A stretch of DNA of 64,000 nt from Pelagicoccus mobilis (GTDB lineage: Bacteria > Verrucomicrobiota > Verrucomicrobiia > Opitutales > Opitutaceae). The notes below the pieces were generated by a model that had not been told where the DNA came from, did not search any database, and was given only the letters and a program-made list of their open reading frames with translations. Positions 1-8,068 of the stretch are shown here, one piece after another (position 1 is the first letter of the stretch; the number at the start of each line of letters is the position of its first letter). The stretch covers positions 1 through 64,000 of the forward strand of contig NZ_JAENIL010000046.1 of NCBI RefSeq assembly GCF_016595505.1. Reading direction: 5' to 3'. A program made the position numbers and the translations under genes.

Positions 1-69
1 CCGCTTCCCACGAGAACTGAAATCTGTGAACGGCCACATCCACCGCATTTGCGGATGAGCCTTTTGGTG
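1..69. other. Window edge, no gene identified
   Basis: These 69 bases lie downstream of the first sulfatase stop codon. I see no start, no recognisable coding stretch and no clear terminator. They may be the edge of a neighbouring gene outside the window. Confidence 0.3.
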
Positions 70-1617
70 CTAACTTAACGACTCTTTCACCAGGCGTTCG
101 AAAACACGGAAGCAATCGCTGTTTTTGATTTCCATTGGCCGGGCATACTCTCCGAGCTGGGAGATTTGATCGTCTAGCGCAGTGGGGTCCTGAAAGAGCA
201 TGCCGTCGTCGGAGTTCGCTGCAGGAGGGGCCATTGCTGGGAAGCGCTTCCAGTCGTCTCCGCTAATCGCCTTGTTATAGTCGTCAGCTCGAAACCGCTC
301 AAGGCACGCTTGCTTCAGGGCTTGCCCCGCGGATTGATGAGCTTCGTCTCCGAAACAGTTATACAGCTCCAGAGGGTCCTTGGATAAGTCGTATAGGAAC
401 TCGCGGTTGTCGGGAGCACTGTAGATGTACTTGTATTGGCGATTGGTGGCCATGTAGAGGCCGAGCCTATTTTGAGAGTATTGGCTGAAGACGATTCGGT
501 CATCCTTTTTCTCGTCAATCGCTTCGCTCAGGCTGATTCCTTCGCGACTGGGGCGTTCAGCGCCAGATGCAGCGAAATCCAGGAAAGTTGGATACAAGTC
601 GAGTAGTGTGGTTGGCAGGGAGCAACGTTCGCCTTCTGGAAACGCTCCGGGTAAGCGGGCGATCATCGGCACCTTGGCGGAAGGATCGAGCATAGTTCGT
701 TTTCCATAGCAGCCAAAGTCGCCGAGCATTTCCCCGTGGTCCGCTGAAAAGAGAATCAAGGTGTTGTCGATTTCGCTTCCGAGGCTGTCGAGAATGCGTC
801 CGACGTTATAATCGATAAATGAAACTGTGGCGTAGTAGGCCGCTTTGATCATGCGGGCCATATTGCGGTCATAGGAGCCTCCGTCTCTTACCTTGTAGCG
901 GTTCTGGAGTTTGTTCCAAAAGCAGATGTGCTGCTCGCTCCCTTCCGGCAGGATAGGCTCGTCCATTTCGTGCATGCGGTACAGGCGACCCCAGGGATTT
1001 GGGCTTTCAAAAGGGGGATGCGGTTTAATGAAGCTGCTCCAGAGAAAGAACGGCTTGCTTGTGTCGCGGTTCTCCAGAAATTGGATACTTTTATCGGCAA
1101 CCCAATGGGTGTTATGTAGATGCTCTGGTAGCTGCGATGGCTGCGGCACGTAATAAAACTCGCTGCGCAGTCCGTGCGGGTCCTGGACGTGATTGTACCC
1201 GTTCGCTTTCAGGTAGTCCCGATAGTCGTCGCGGTCTGCGTCTTGTTCCAATTCCTCGGACGTGTCCCGACTGGTGTATCCCCAATCGCCCAGTTCCTTG
1301 GAGAAATGCATTTTGCCGACACCGTGAGTCTCGTACCCCTGTTCGACCAGTTTCTCCATGAAACTTTGATCCCCCGGTTCGATGTCGACATTGTCTACGC
1401 AACCGGTGACGTGTGGAGGCAATCCGCTGGTCAATGAATGCCGTGCGGGCACGCATACGGGGCTCGGTGTGTAGCAACGATTGAAAGTCGTTCCTTCGCG
1501 AACAAGTCGATCGATGTTGGGAGTCTTGATCTTCGAATTTCCAAGCTCGGCGATGCAATCTGCCCTAAGTTGGTCGGTGAAGATTAGAAGAATGTTGGGG
1601 GAAGAGCTGTTTTTCAT
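70..1617 (-). CDS. Type I sulfatase, probably cytoplasmic
   Basis: A 515-residue sulfatase of the alkaline-phosphatase-like S1 class, expected to hydrolyse sulfate esters on a carbohydrate. The formylglycine motif is Cys55-Val-Pro-Ala-Arg59, a CxPxR-type site, preceded by the metal-binding pair Asp15-Gln16 in the N-terminal strand. The segment around residues 290-300 (SADHGEMLGD) supplies the second metal cluster. Unlike the other sulfatases here it starts directly with MKNSSSPNILL and has no hydrophobic signal peptide, so I infer it acts in the cytoplasm on imported oligosaccharides. It is divergent from the TonB receptor gene, with a 346-bp shared upstream region. The exact substrate (for example rhamnose 3-sulfate) cannot be read from the sequence. 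Confidence 0.93.
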   Translation of the reverse strand: MKNSSSPNILLIFTDQLRADCIAELGNSKIKTPNIDRLVREGTTFNRCYTPSPVCVPARHSLTSGLPPHVTGCVDNVDIEPGDQSFMEKLVEQGYETHGVGKMHFSKELGDWGYTSRDTSEELEQDADRDDYRDYLKANGYNHVQDPHGLRSEFYYVPQPSQLPEHLHNTHWVADKSIQFLENRDTSKPFFLWSSFIKPHPPFESPNPWGRLYRMHEMDEPILPEGSEQHICFWNKLQNRYKVRDGGSYDRNMARMIKAAYYATVSFIDYNVGRILDSLGSEIDNTLILFSADHGEMLGDFGCYGKRTMLDPSAKVPMIARLPGAFPEGERCSLPTTLLDLYPTFLDFAASGAERPSREGISLSEAIDEKKDDRIVFSQYSQNRLGLYMATNRQYKYIYSAPDNREFLYDLSKDPLELYNCFGDEAHQSAGQALKQACLERFRADDYNKAISGDDWKRFPAMAPPAANSDDGMLFQDPTALDDQISQLGEYARPMEIKNSDCFRVFERLVKESLS

Positions 1618-1963
1618 GGGGAAATGTTTTTGGTACGAATCGTGTCATGGAATGTAAGGTGCAGAGAGTGATCAATCTCCTGAGAATTCACGTAGTTGAC
1701 TTGCTAAGTAGCTGAGTCCCTGTGGTCCTGCTCAAACCGAGCTTTGTATTGAACATTTGGATCTTTTAGGCGGGGAGTTTTTGTTGGCACAGAGTTTGTT
1801 TCCAAATGCGGACCAAGGCCAATAGAGGAGGTCAACGATGTGACCTAGGGCGGAATTGATCGTTTTTGCGAGCTGGTTTTCATTGTTTTGAGTTATCGAA
1901 CTACGTGCGGCTGTCGGCTATGTTTGCGACACCGCCGTCCAGAACCACCAACCCCAAAACCAA
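1618..1963. promoter_or_regulatory. Divergent regulatory region, sulfatase / TonB receptor
   Basis: A 346-bp gap between two divergently transcribed genes, so it must hold two promoters. No clear sigma-70 promoter pair could be chosen by eye. It contains an inverted repeat AGGTCA-N6-TGACCT at 1829-1846, described separately. Confidence 0.5.
1829..1846. promoter_or_regulatory. Candidate operator (AGGTCA-N6-TGACCT)
   Basis: A perfect 6-bp inverted repeat with a 6-bp spacer, 118 bp upstream of the TonB receptor start. Its core 12-mer TCAACGATGTGA (1832-1843) recurs at 7936-7947, again with symmetric flanks and about 120 bp upstream of a hydrolase start. The nearby LacI-family protein is a plausible binder, but this is inference. 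Confidence 0.4.
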
Positions 1964-4900
1964 GTGGAACTAATACCTATACCAAGCAAAGGATCCAAAA
2001 GGTTTGAGCAGATTTGTTCATTGCTTTTGGCAGCAACCGTTCCTGCGATCAGTGCCTTTTCGCAGGACGACTCTCAGGGTGAAGAGATTTTTGAGCTCTC
2101 ACCTTTTACCATCGAAGCAGGTGACGACACCGGTTACCGTGCAACAAGCACGCTTGCGGGCAGTCGATTGAAAAGTGAGCTAAAGGATGTTGCTGCATCA
2201 ATATCTGTGGTCACTTCGGAGTTCATGGAAGACCTCGGCGCGACCGACATCGAAAACACTTTGGTGTATGTCGCTGGCGTTGAGACTGACCTCGTGACTG
2301 ATACGTCAGCCGTTGTTAATGGTTACCTTGAAGCGAGCCCAAATCCTGGCAATAATCGGGTACGTGGCTTATCGAGCGTCGATGTGACTTCTGATTTCTT
2401 TCAGGTCGGTAATGGAAATTTGGATTCCTACAACATCGAGCGGATGACCCTTGTCCGGGGACCGAATTCTGTTCTGTTTGGATTGGGAAGCCCGGCGGGT
2501 ATCCTGGATTACACTACGAAAAAGGCCCATTTCGGCGAAGGAGTGGGAAGCTTTAAGCTTAAGTTGGATTCGTTCGGCAGTGTACGCGGTACGATTGATT
2601 ACAATAAGGTCTTGGTCGATGATAAGTTGGCTGTTCGTCTGATGGCCCTTGATGAACATGGGAAGTTCCAGTTTGATCGGGCCTTCGACAATGATCAGCG
2701 CGTGTTTTTGGCGGTAACAGCGAAACCGATCAAAGCAACTACGATACGGCTGGGGGCCGAGCATGGTGAAAACAAGGCTCGCAGAGCTCGTTACTCGCCG
2801 CCACAGGACAATGTTTCAGGCTGGCTTGCAGCTGGTCGACCTACCTGGGATCCCGTAGCGAATGAAGGGATGCTCCCTTCGGATGTCTTCTCTGATCCGG
2901 ATCAAGCAAAGGCGTTTCGTGAAATAGCGGGAATCGCAGGCAATGCATTCATGGCTTTCACTGACATGAACTCAACTGTCCCGGATTATACGAGCTTCAC
3001 GCGTCTCGTCAGTCCTACCGGGGGAGGATTGGATCCAGAACGGCGTTTCTACCGTAGTTCCGATCCGCAAGAGGATGTGTATGAGTTTGACAAGCAGGTT
3101 AGTGACGAACGCATTTTTCCGTATCAGGATGTGGATATCCACACGCTAGGACAATCCTACCAGAATAGCTCCGATGAAAAGATAGCCATCACGCTCGAGC
3201 AAAAGGTGACAGAAGACCTTTTCTTCGAATTCGGATACTATGAAGATAGCATTGAAAATGATGGTTATTCGCATATTATGAATCAAACCGCAGGAATTGC
3301 GGTGGATGTGAACGAAAGGCTGATCAATGGGGATCCCAACCCCAACTTCCTTCGCCCGTTCGTGTACGGTCGTGGCCTTGGCTCAAATACGGTGAGTGAC
3401 GCAAATTCATGGCGTGCGACGGGTTCTTATGAACTCGATTTTGCCGCTAAGGCTGATGGCGTTTTTCGCCACCTAGGTCGTCACCAGCTTACAGGAGTGT
3501 ATTCAGAAAATACTACGGAACGATTCCTTTACCGTTGGGAGCCTAAGATCACTCAGATGAACGGTCCTGCTTGGTCCAATCATCTGCAGAACGCGAATCA
3601 CCGATTTGGCCAGTTCTACTATGTTGGAGATCCGCTCACGGGGAATCTTCCAAACTACACTGCCTTTCCAGGTGATGGTGTAGGACCGATTTCAGGACGC
3701 AGTTATACGTTTGATTACTACGATGTGGATTCCGGGACTTGGCAAGAAACCCAGTCTACAACTGAGCGACTCGTGCACAATCCCCCGACGAATCGTAGCA
3801 AGAGTGAAGTCGAGGGCTATGGGGGGGCACTTCAGAGTTTCTTCCTGAATGGTAAGGTTGTGACTACCTTTGGTTGGCGCCACGATGAAATTTCTTCCTG
3901 GAACCTGACAGGACCTGCTCCGGATGCTACGACAGGGCTTGTGTCTCTGGATACGAGTCTGCCTGGATGGCAGTTTGCTGATGAACCCGACACGGAGCCA
4001 CAATCAGGAGAAACGATGACTAAAGGTATTGTTGTCGCTCCAAAAGATTGGATTCGTTTCCACTACAATGAGTCGGAGAACTTCGCGGTCTCAGCTCAGA
4101 AAGTTAACATTTTCCGTGAGGCGATTCCGTCAGCTGGAGGTGAAGGGAAGGATTGGGGGGTCTCGTTCGACGCCTTCAATGATAAGTTGCTCGTAAAGGT
4201 TAACTGGTTTGAAACCTCTCAGGTAAACTCAGACAATCGTTCTGTGGGCTTTCTTTCATCTTGGGGGATTAACTCTGTTGAGCGTCAGCTATATGGTTAC
4301 TTGAAAAGAAACAACAGGCTGGCTGAGTGGGAGCATCCTTTGGGGGATAAGGACCCAAACAATCCGGGATTCGATGCCAATTATCAAAAGCCCAATAACG
4401 TAGGGGATACGAATGACTTCGTCTCTGAAGGTATCGAGTTCGAGGCAATCTACAATCCTACGCCGAGGTGGCGCATGGCTTTCAATATGACCCAAGTCGA
4501 GACTGTTCAGGCCAACTCTGCTCTAGACCTAGTCCGTTATAACGACCAGCGTTTGCCTTATCTCGAGCAGTTCTTTGACGAGAACAAAAGTGCCGCCCAA
4601 ACATGGGCTGATTGGTACTGGATCAAAATTGGCAAGCCATTGGCAAATGCCGAGGCGGCAAATGGAAAGGTGTCCACGGCTCTCGCGAAATATAGCGCTA
4701 ATTTCGTTACGAACTATAACTTCGCTAGAGATGGCAAGTTCAAGGGGCTCTCAGTCGGCGGTTCGATGCGTTGGCGCGAGGGAGCGACAATTGGGTATCC
4801 AGATATTGAAGTCGATGGCATCATTCGCTCGGACCTCGATAATCCATTTACTGGACCGGATCTCTTCAACGTAGGACTTCATGCCTCCTACAAGAAGAAA

Positions 4901-5062
4901 GTTTTCAATGACAAGGTGAATTGGAAGGTCCAGATGAACATCCAGAACCTCATAGGCGACGATGATATCAACGCGACTCGCATCAATTCTAATGGAGAGG
5001 TGGCAGCGTGGAGAGTCGGTCGTGATCGCTACGTCCAGCTTACAAACACCTTTACTTTTTAG
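1964..5062 (+). CDS. TonB-dependent outer-membrane receptor
   Basis: A 1032-residue outer-membrane receptor that probably imports large oligosaccharides, powered by TonB/ExbBD. A hydrophobic export segment at about residues 15-32 ends near AFSQ. It is followed by a TonB-box-like acidic stretch (EEIFELSPFTIEAG) and a plug domain containing LKDVAASISVVTSEF and the loop VRGPNSVLFGLGSPAG. The rest is a long beta-barrel ending in an aromatic residue (NTFTF), as expected for BAM-dependent insertion. The start is GTG; no ATG is available before the signal peptide, so the exact start is uncertain. There is no SusD-type partner next to it. A terminator-like hairpin follows at 5098-5135. It is related to the receptor at 52884-56363. 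Confidence 0.93.
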   Translation: MELIPIPSKGSKRFEQICSLLLAATVPAISAFSQDDSQGEEIFELSPFTIEAGDDTGYRATSTLAGSRLKSELKDVAASISVVTSEFMEDLGATDIENTLVYVAGVETDLVTDTSAVVNGYLEASPNPGNNRVRGLSSVDVTSDFFQVGNGNLDSYNIERMTLVRGPNSVLFGLGSPAGILDYTTKKAHFGEGVGSFKLKLDSFGSVRGTIDYNKVLVDDKLAVRLMALDEHGKFQFDRAFDNDQRVFLAVTAKPIKATTIRLGAEHGENKARRARYSPPQDNVSGWLAAGRPTWDPVANEGMLPSDVFSDPDQAKAFREIAGIAGNAFMAFTDMNSTVPDYTSFTRLVSPTGGGLDPERRFYRSSDPQEDVYEFDKQVSDERIFPYQDVDIHTLGQSYQNSSDEKIAITLEQKVTEDLFFEFGYYEDSIENDGYSHIMNQTAGIAVDVNERLINGDPNPNFLRPFVYGRGLGSNTVSDANSWRATGSYELDFAAKADGVFRHLGRHQLTGVYSENTTERFLYRWEPKITQMNGPAWSNHLQNANHRFGQFYYVGDPLTGNLPNYTAFPGDGVGPISGRSYTFDYYDVDSGTWQETQSTTERLVHNPPTNRSKSEVEGYGGALQSFFLNGKVVTTFGWRHDEISSWNLTGPAPDATTGLVSLDTSLPGWQFADEPDTEPQSGETMTKGIVVAPKDWIRFHYNESENFAVSAQKVNIFREAIPSAGGEGKDWGVSFDAFNDKLLVKVNWFETSQVNSDNRSVGFLSSWGINSVERQLYGYLKRNNRLAEWEHPLGDKDPNNPGFDANYQKPNNVGDTNDFVSEGIEFEAIYNPTPRWRMAFNMTQVETVQANSALDLVRYNDQRLPYLEQFFDENKSAAQTWADWYWIKIGKPLANAEAANGKVSTALAKYSANFVTNYNFARDGKFKGLSVGGSMRWREGATIGYPDIEVDGIIRSDLDNPFTGPDLFNVGLHASYKKKVFNDKVNWKVQMNIQNLIGDDDINATRINSNGEVAAWRVGRDRYVQLTNTFTF

Positions 5063-5097
5063 GGAGTAAACAAGCTTAGGATTTTCACACAGGGTGT

Positions 5098-5135
5098 TCC
5101 TTGTCCGTAGTGTCGGATAAGGGACATCTTTTTTT
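5098..5135 (+). terminator. Rho-independent terminator after TonB receptor
   Basis: The hairpin CCTTGTCCG...TCGGATAAGG has about 9 paired bases including one G-T pair. A T-rich run at 5129-5135 follows 35-70 bp after the receptor stop codon. Confidence 0.65.
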
Positions 5136-5183
5136 CAGGGGGATCGTTAATTCTTTAGGTTTATCCCGAAGCCAAAACCGCTT

Positions 5184-5314
5184 AGAGACTGTCAATAAGT
5201 GGAGTAAACTACATTGGAGATCGATTCGAAAACTGTAGACGCGGTCGCTGACCGCGTAACGCGATCAACGATCGCGTCTACAGACATTTAGATTCGATTT
5301 ATTGGACAGTCTCT
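5184..5314. repeat. Cloverleaf-like inverted-repeat element (MITE-like)
   Basis: The outer arms AGAGACTGTC-AATAA (5184-5198) and TTATTGGACAGTCTCT (5299-5314) pair with a single one-base gap. Inside them TGTAGACGCG pairs with CGCGTCTACA. Within that sit two perfect 6-bp hairpins with 3-base loops, GCGGTC-GCT-GACCGC (5241-5255) and GCGATC-AAC-GATCGC (5261-5275). The whole can fold like a cloverleaf. It carries no coding sequence. It resembles a non-autonomous mobile repeat, but no target duplication is obvious. The flanks up to 5365 hold nothing else apart from the palindrome at 5342-5355. Confidence 0.7.
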
Positions 5315-5341
5315 GAGAGTGCCCAAGCTTGGAGTTGTCAT

Positions 5342-5355
5342 TTAATTGCAATTAA
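5342..5355. promoter_or_regulatory. Perfect 14-bp palindrome before sulfatase start
   Basis: TTAATTGCAATTAA is a perfect palindrome ending 10 bp before the sulfatase ATG. Its position would suit an operator blocking transcription or translation initiation. AT-rich palindromes also arise by chance. Confidence 0.3.
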
Positions 5356-5365
5356 TATTACCACA

Positions 5366-6790
5366 ATGATACAACGAATATTGTCTTTACTGCTAGTCTG
5401 CCTGTTTGGGATCTGTATAGAAGGGCGGGCAGAGGCGAATCCGCCAAATATAGTATTCTTTTTGATCGACGACCAGCGTAACGATACTTTGGGGTGCTCG
5501 GGGCATCCTATTGTTAAAACGCCTGAGATCGATCGTTTGGCATCGTCTGGTATTCATTTTACCAATGCGTTTGTTACAACCTCGATATGCGCAGCGAGTC
5601 GCGCTTCCATTTTTACGGGGCTATACGAGAGAAGTCATGGTTTTACTTTTGGTACGCTACCGATCGATGCGGGCGACATTTCTAGGAGTTATCCTGCCGT
5701 GTTGCGCAAAAACGGTTATCGAACCGGATTGGTTGGGAAGTATGGAGTTTCAACTACAGGTGGGCTTGAAGGTGAGATGTTCGACTACTTTGATCCGATC
5801 GGGCGTGACCCCTATTTCAAAAAGCAATTGGATGGAAGTGTTAGGCATGAAACAGATCTCATTGCCGATAGCTCAATTGCTTTTCTAAAGACAGCCAGCG
5901 CGGAGCAGCCGTTTTGCTTGTCCGTTAACTTTAATGCAGCGCATGCGGAGGACAACGACTTGTCCAACCACTTTCCTTGGCCTCAATCTGTGGATGGGAT
6001 GTATGAGGATGTTCACATTCCGGCTCCGCGGCTTTCAGCTTCAGGTATTTTTGAGGCATTGCCGAAATTTCTGAAGGATTCGATGAACCGCAAACGCTAT
6101 TTTTGGAGATGGGATACAGTCGAGAAGTTTGAACGGAATATGCGTGCCTATTTCAGGATGATCAGCGGGATTGATGCGTCGATCAAACGTATTCGGGATA
6201 CACTGAAGTTCACTGGGATGGATGAAAACACTGTCATTATCTATATGGGTGACAATGGATATTATATGGGGGATCGAGGCTTGGCAGGGAAATGGAGCCA
6301 TTATGAGCAATCCCTCCGAGTTCCGCTCATTATATTCGATCCACGCGTTCCTGCTGAAAACAGGGGGAGCAAGGCGGAGGAAATGGCGTTGAACATAGAT
6401 GTGACGGCAACGATGCTCGACATAGCTGGTGTTGACATTCCCGCTGAATACCAAGGCAGAAGTCTGCTCTCATTGATTGACGGTACTCAAGCGAGTTCCT
6501 GGCGTCAGGATTTTCTGTGCGAGCATTTAATGGAGCGTTCGGATATCCCAAAGTGGGAAGGTGTAAGAGGGGAGCGCTATGTTTATGCTCGGTACATCGA
6601 CCAGAATCCCGCTTATGAGTTTTTGCACGATCTAAAGATCGATCCGGACCAGCTAGTTAACCTCGCGGGTAGTGAGCAATATCGCGGAGTGCTCCAAGAA
6701 ATGAGGAAACGTTGTGGTCAGCTGGTTGAAGAAAACGAGCGAATCACTCCGAGACTATTACAACCGGGAGAGACAGCTGTCGAACCGTAG
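5366..6790 (+). CDS. Secreted type I sulfatase
   Basis: A 474-residue S1 sulfatase. Residues 1-23 form a signal peptide (MIQRILSLLLVCLFGICIEG), so it acts in the periplasm or outside the cell. Asp35-Asp36 is the first metal pair. The formylglycine motif Cys75-Ala-Ala-Ser-Arg79 is of the CxxSR type and needs maturation by a formylglycine-generating enzyme or an anaerobic sulfatase-maturing enzyme, neither of which is encoded here. The DNGYYMGDRG segment in the middle is the usual second metal and substrate loop. It lies downstream of the TonB receptor but is separated from it by a terminator-like hairpin and a mobile-looking repeat, so it probably has its own promoter. It faces the LacI gene tail to tail. 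Confidence 0.93.
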   Translation: MIQRILSLLLVCLFGICIEGRAEANPPNIVFFLIDDQRNDTLGCSGHPIVKTPEIDRLASSGIHFTNAFVTTSICAASRASIFTGLYERSHGFTFGTLPIDAGDISRSYPAVLRKNGYRTGLVGKYGVSTTGGLEGEMFDYFDPIGRDPYFKKQLDGSVRHETDLIADSSIAFLKTASAEQPFCLSVNFNAAHAEDNDLSNHFPWPQSVDGMYEDVHIPAPRLSASGIFEALPKFLKDSMNRKRYFWRWDTVEKFERNMRAYFRMISGIDASIKRIRDTLKFTGMDENTVIIYMGDNGYYMGDRGLAGKWSHYEQSLRVPLIIFDPRVPAENRGSKAEEMALNIDVTATMLDIAGVDIPAEYQGRSLLSLIDGTQASSWRQDFLCEHLMERSDIPKWEGVRGERYVYARYIDQNPAYEFLHDLKIDPDQLVNLAGSEQYRGVLQEMRKRCGQLVEENERITPRLLQPGETAVEP

Positions 6791-6816
6791 GGAGTTTTGA
6801 GGGGGCTGGTGAAAGC

Positions 6817-7821
6817 CTAGAGGGTTCGCCCTTCATTCCATTGACCGCGAACTGTTATTAAGCGTGGCTCCTCGAGAACGCCAAACTCATTGTTGTGTAT
6901 GTGGCTCATAAGCATCTCGATGGCGATTTTCCCGCACAGCTCAGGCTGCTCTATGATTCCAGATATCTCGCCATCGGTTTCGGCGTTTCCCACCGTTACC
7001 AAACCGACGTCTTCGGGAACTCGTAGGTTCATTCGTTCTAACCATCTGATAACCATTGGAGGGCGTACGCAAAGCACCACTTTAGGTTGGTTTTTCTTAA
7101 ACCAGCGTTTGAAGCGGTCGAAGTTGGGTGATTCGTGTATCAATGGCTCGAGCCGCTTGGCTTCACTCTTTTGTCGTTGGTCGCTTTCATAGCAGGACAA
7201 CCAACGATTCTGGTTGTTGAAAGTGTAGGGGGGAGCCATCACGAACCCAATTCGCTCGATACCCCTGTTGTTCAAGGTATCCAAAATCAACTCCATGTTG
7301 CCGTATAGGTCGGCCGAGACCCAGTCTGTATTGAAGGAGTGGTCGCAAATGCCATAGTTGACGATAGAGAGGTTTGTCCAATCATGGTGTAGCTTGTTAC
7401 GAAGCTCGCCATGATGCAGCAAGACAGCTCCCTGTATCCCCCGGCTAAGTAAAATTTGATGTAAACGCTCGTGGGACGTGTCTCCCGCCCAAAACGGTTC
7501 AAGCCGAATTCCCAGGTTCTGCGCCACTTTGTTTGCTCCATCAACAAACCGTCTGGGATTGTATCCAGTTTTCCAATGCTCTTTGGTCCGATCGGCCGTG
7601 ATTAGGGCAATTACTGGAGGATTGTCAGGATCCTTTCCGCTACGACGGCTGCGCATCAGAGCTGAGACATAGGGATTCGCTTTGTATCCCATTTGGATCG
7701 CCGTTTCTTTGACCCGTTTCTGTGTGGTAGCCGAGATCTTTGGGGAGTTTCTCAAGGCCAGAGAAACGGTTGATCGATGAATCCCCAACTTTTCCGCGAT
7801 GTCATCCATCGTGATCTTCAT
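6817..7821 (-). CDS. LacI-family transcriptional regulator
   Basis: A 334-residue LacI/GalR regulator. The N-terminal helix-turn-helix reads MDDIAEKLGIHRSTVSLALR and is followed by the hinge (KANPYVSALM). A periplasmic-binding-like sugar-sensing domain follows from about residue 60 (PPVIALITADR) to the C-terminus. I chose ATG at 7821 because the longer reading frame begins with TTG at 7860 and the HTH starts directly after ATG. It is divergent from the GH78-like gene at 8069 and convergent with the sulfatase. A candidate operator (7934-7949) lies in the shared upstream region, suggesting control of that operon and itself. The effector is unknown; a locus-derived sugar is likely. Confidence 0.93.
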   Translation of the reverse strand: MKITMDDIAEKLGIHRSTVSLALRNSPKISATTQKRVKETAIQMGYKANPYVSALMRSRRSGKDPDNPPVIALITADRTKEHWKTGYNPRRFVDGANKVAQNLGIRLEPFWAGDTSHERLHQILLSRGIQGAVLLHHGELRNKLHHDWTNLSIVNYGICDHSFNTDWVSADLYGNMELILDTLNNRGIERIGFVMAPPYTFNNQNRWLSCYESDQRQKSEAKRLEPLIHESPNFDRFKRWFKKNQPKVVLCVRPPMVIRWLERMNLRVPEDVGLVTVGNAETDGEISGIIEQPELCGKIAIEMLMSHIHNNEFGVLEEPRLITVRGQWNEGRTL

Positions 7822-8068
7822 AGTTTGAGCCTGTCGTATTGGTTTGGGTGAACGTTCCAAGTGTAGCGAGGTGAACTTGGGGAAGGAATCGAAATCCTAG
7901 TGCATAACGGCAAATCAACTCCTTTCAATATTTATTCAACGATGTGAATGATCGGGCTATCGACGGTTCCGTTTGAGTGTAGACGATTGCTCGAGTGGCG
8001 CCTTGTTGTGGACACGCTGATCGGTGGCTCACATACCTCGAACTGTAGTTTTTGCAAAATACCTCAAC
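7822..8068. promoter_or_regulatory. Divergent regulatory region, LacI / GH78
   Basis: A 247-bp gap between a regulator and a hydrolase transcribed away from each other. It holds ATTCA-N6-TGAAT at 7934-7949. No confident -35/-10 assignment can be made by eye. Confidence 0.45.
7934..7949. promoter_or_regulatory. Candidate operator (ATTCA-N6-TGAAT)
   Basis: A perfect 5-bp inverted repeat around the same ACGATG spacer as the site at 1829-1846. The shared 12-mer is TCAACGATGTGA. It lies 120 bp upstream of the GH78-like start codon and 113 bp upstream of the LacI start. Confidence 0.42.

Noticed and set aside
8024-8068. GTG start for the GH78-like gene
   Set aside because: The ATG at 8069 begins directly at the signal peptide; the extra 15 residues would place polar sequence before it.
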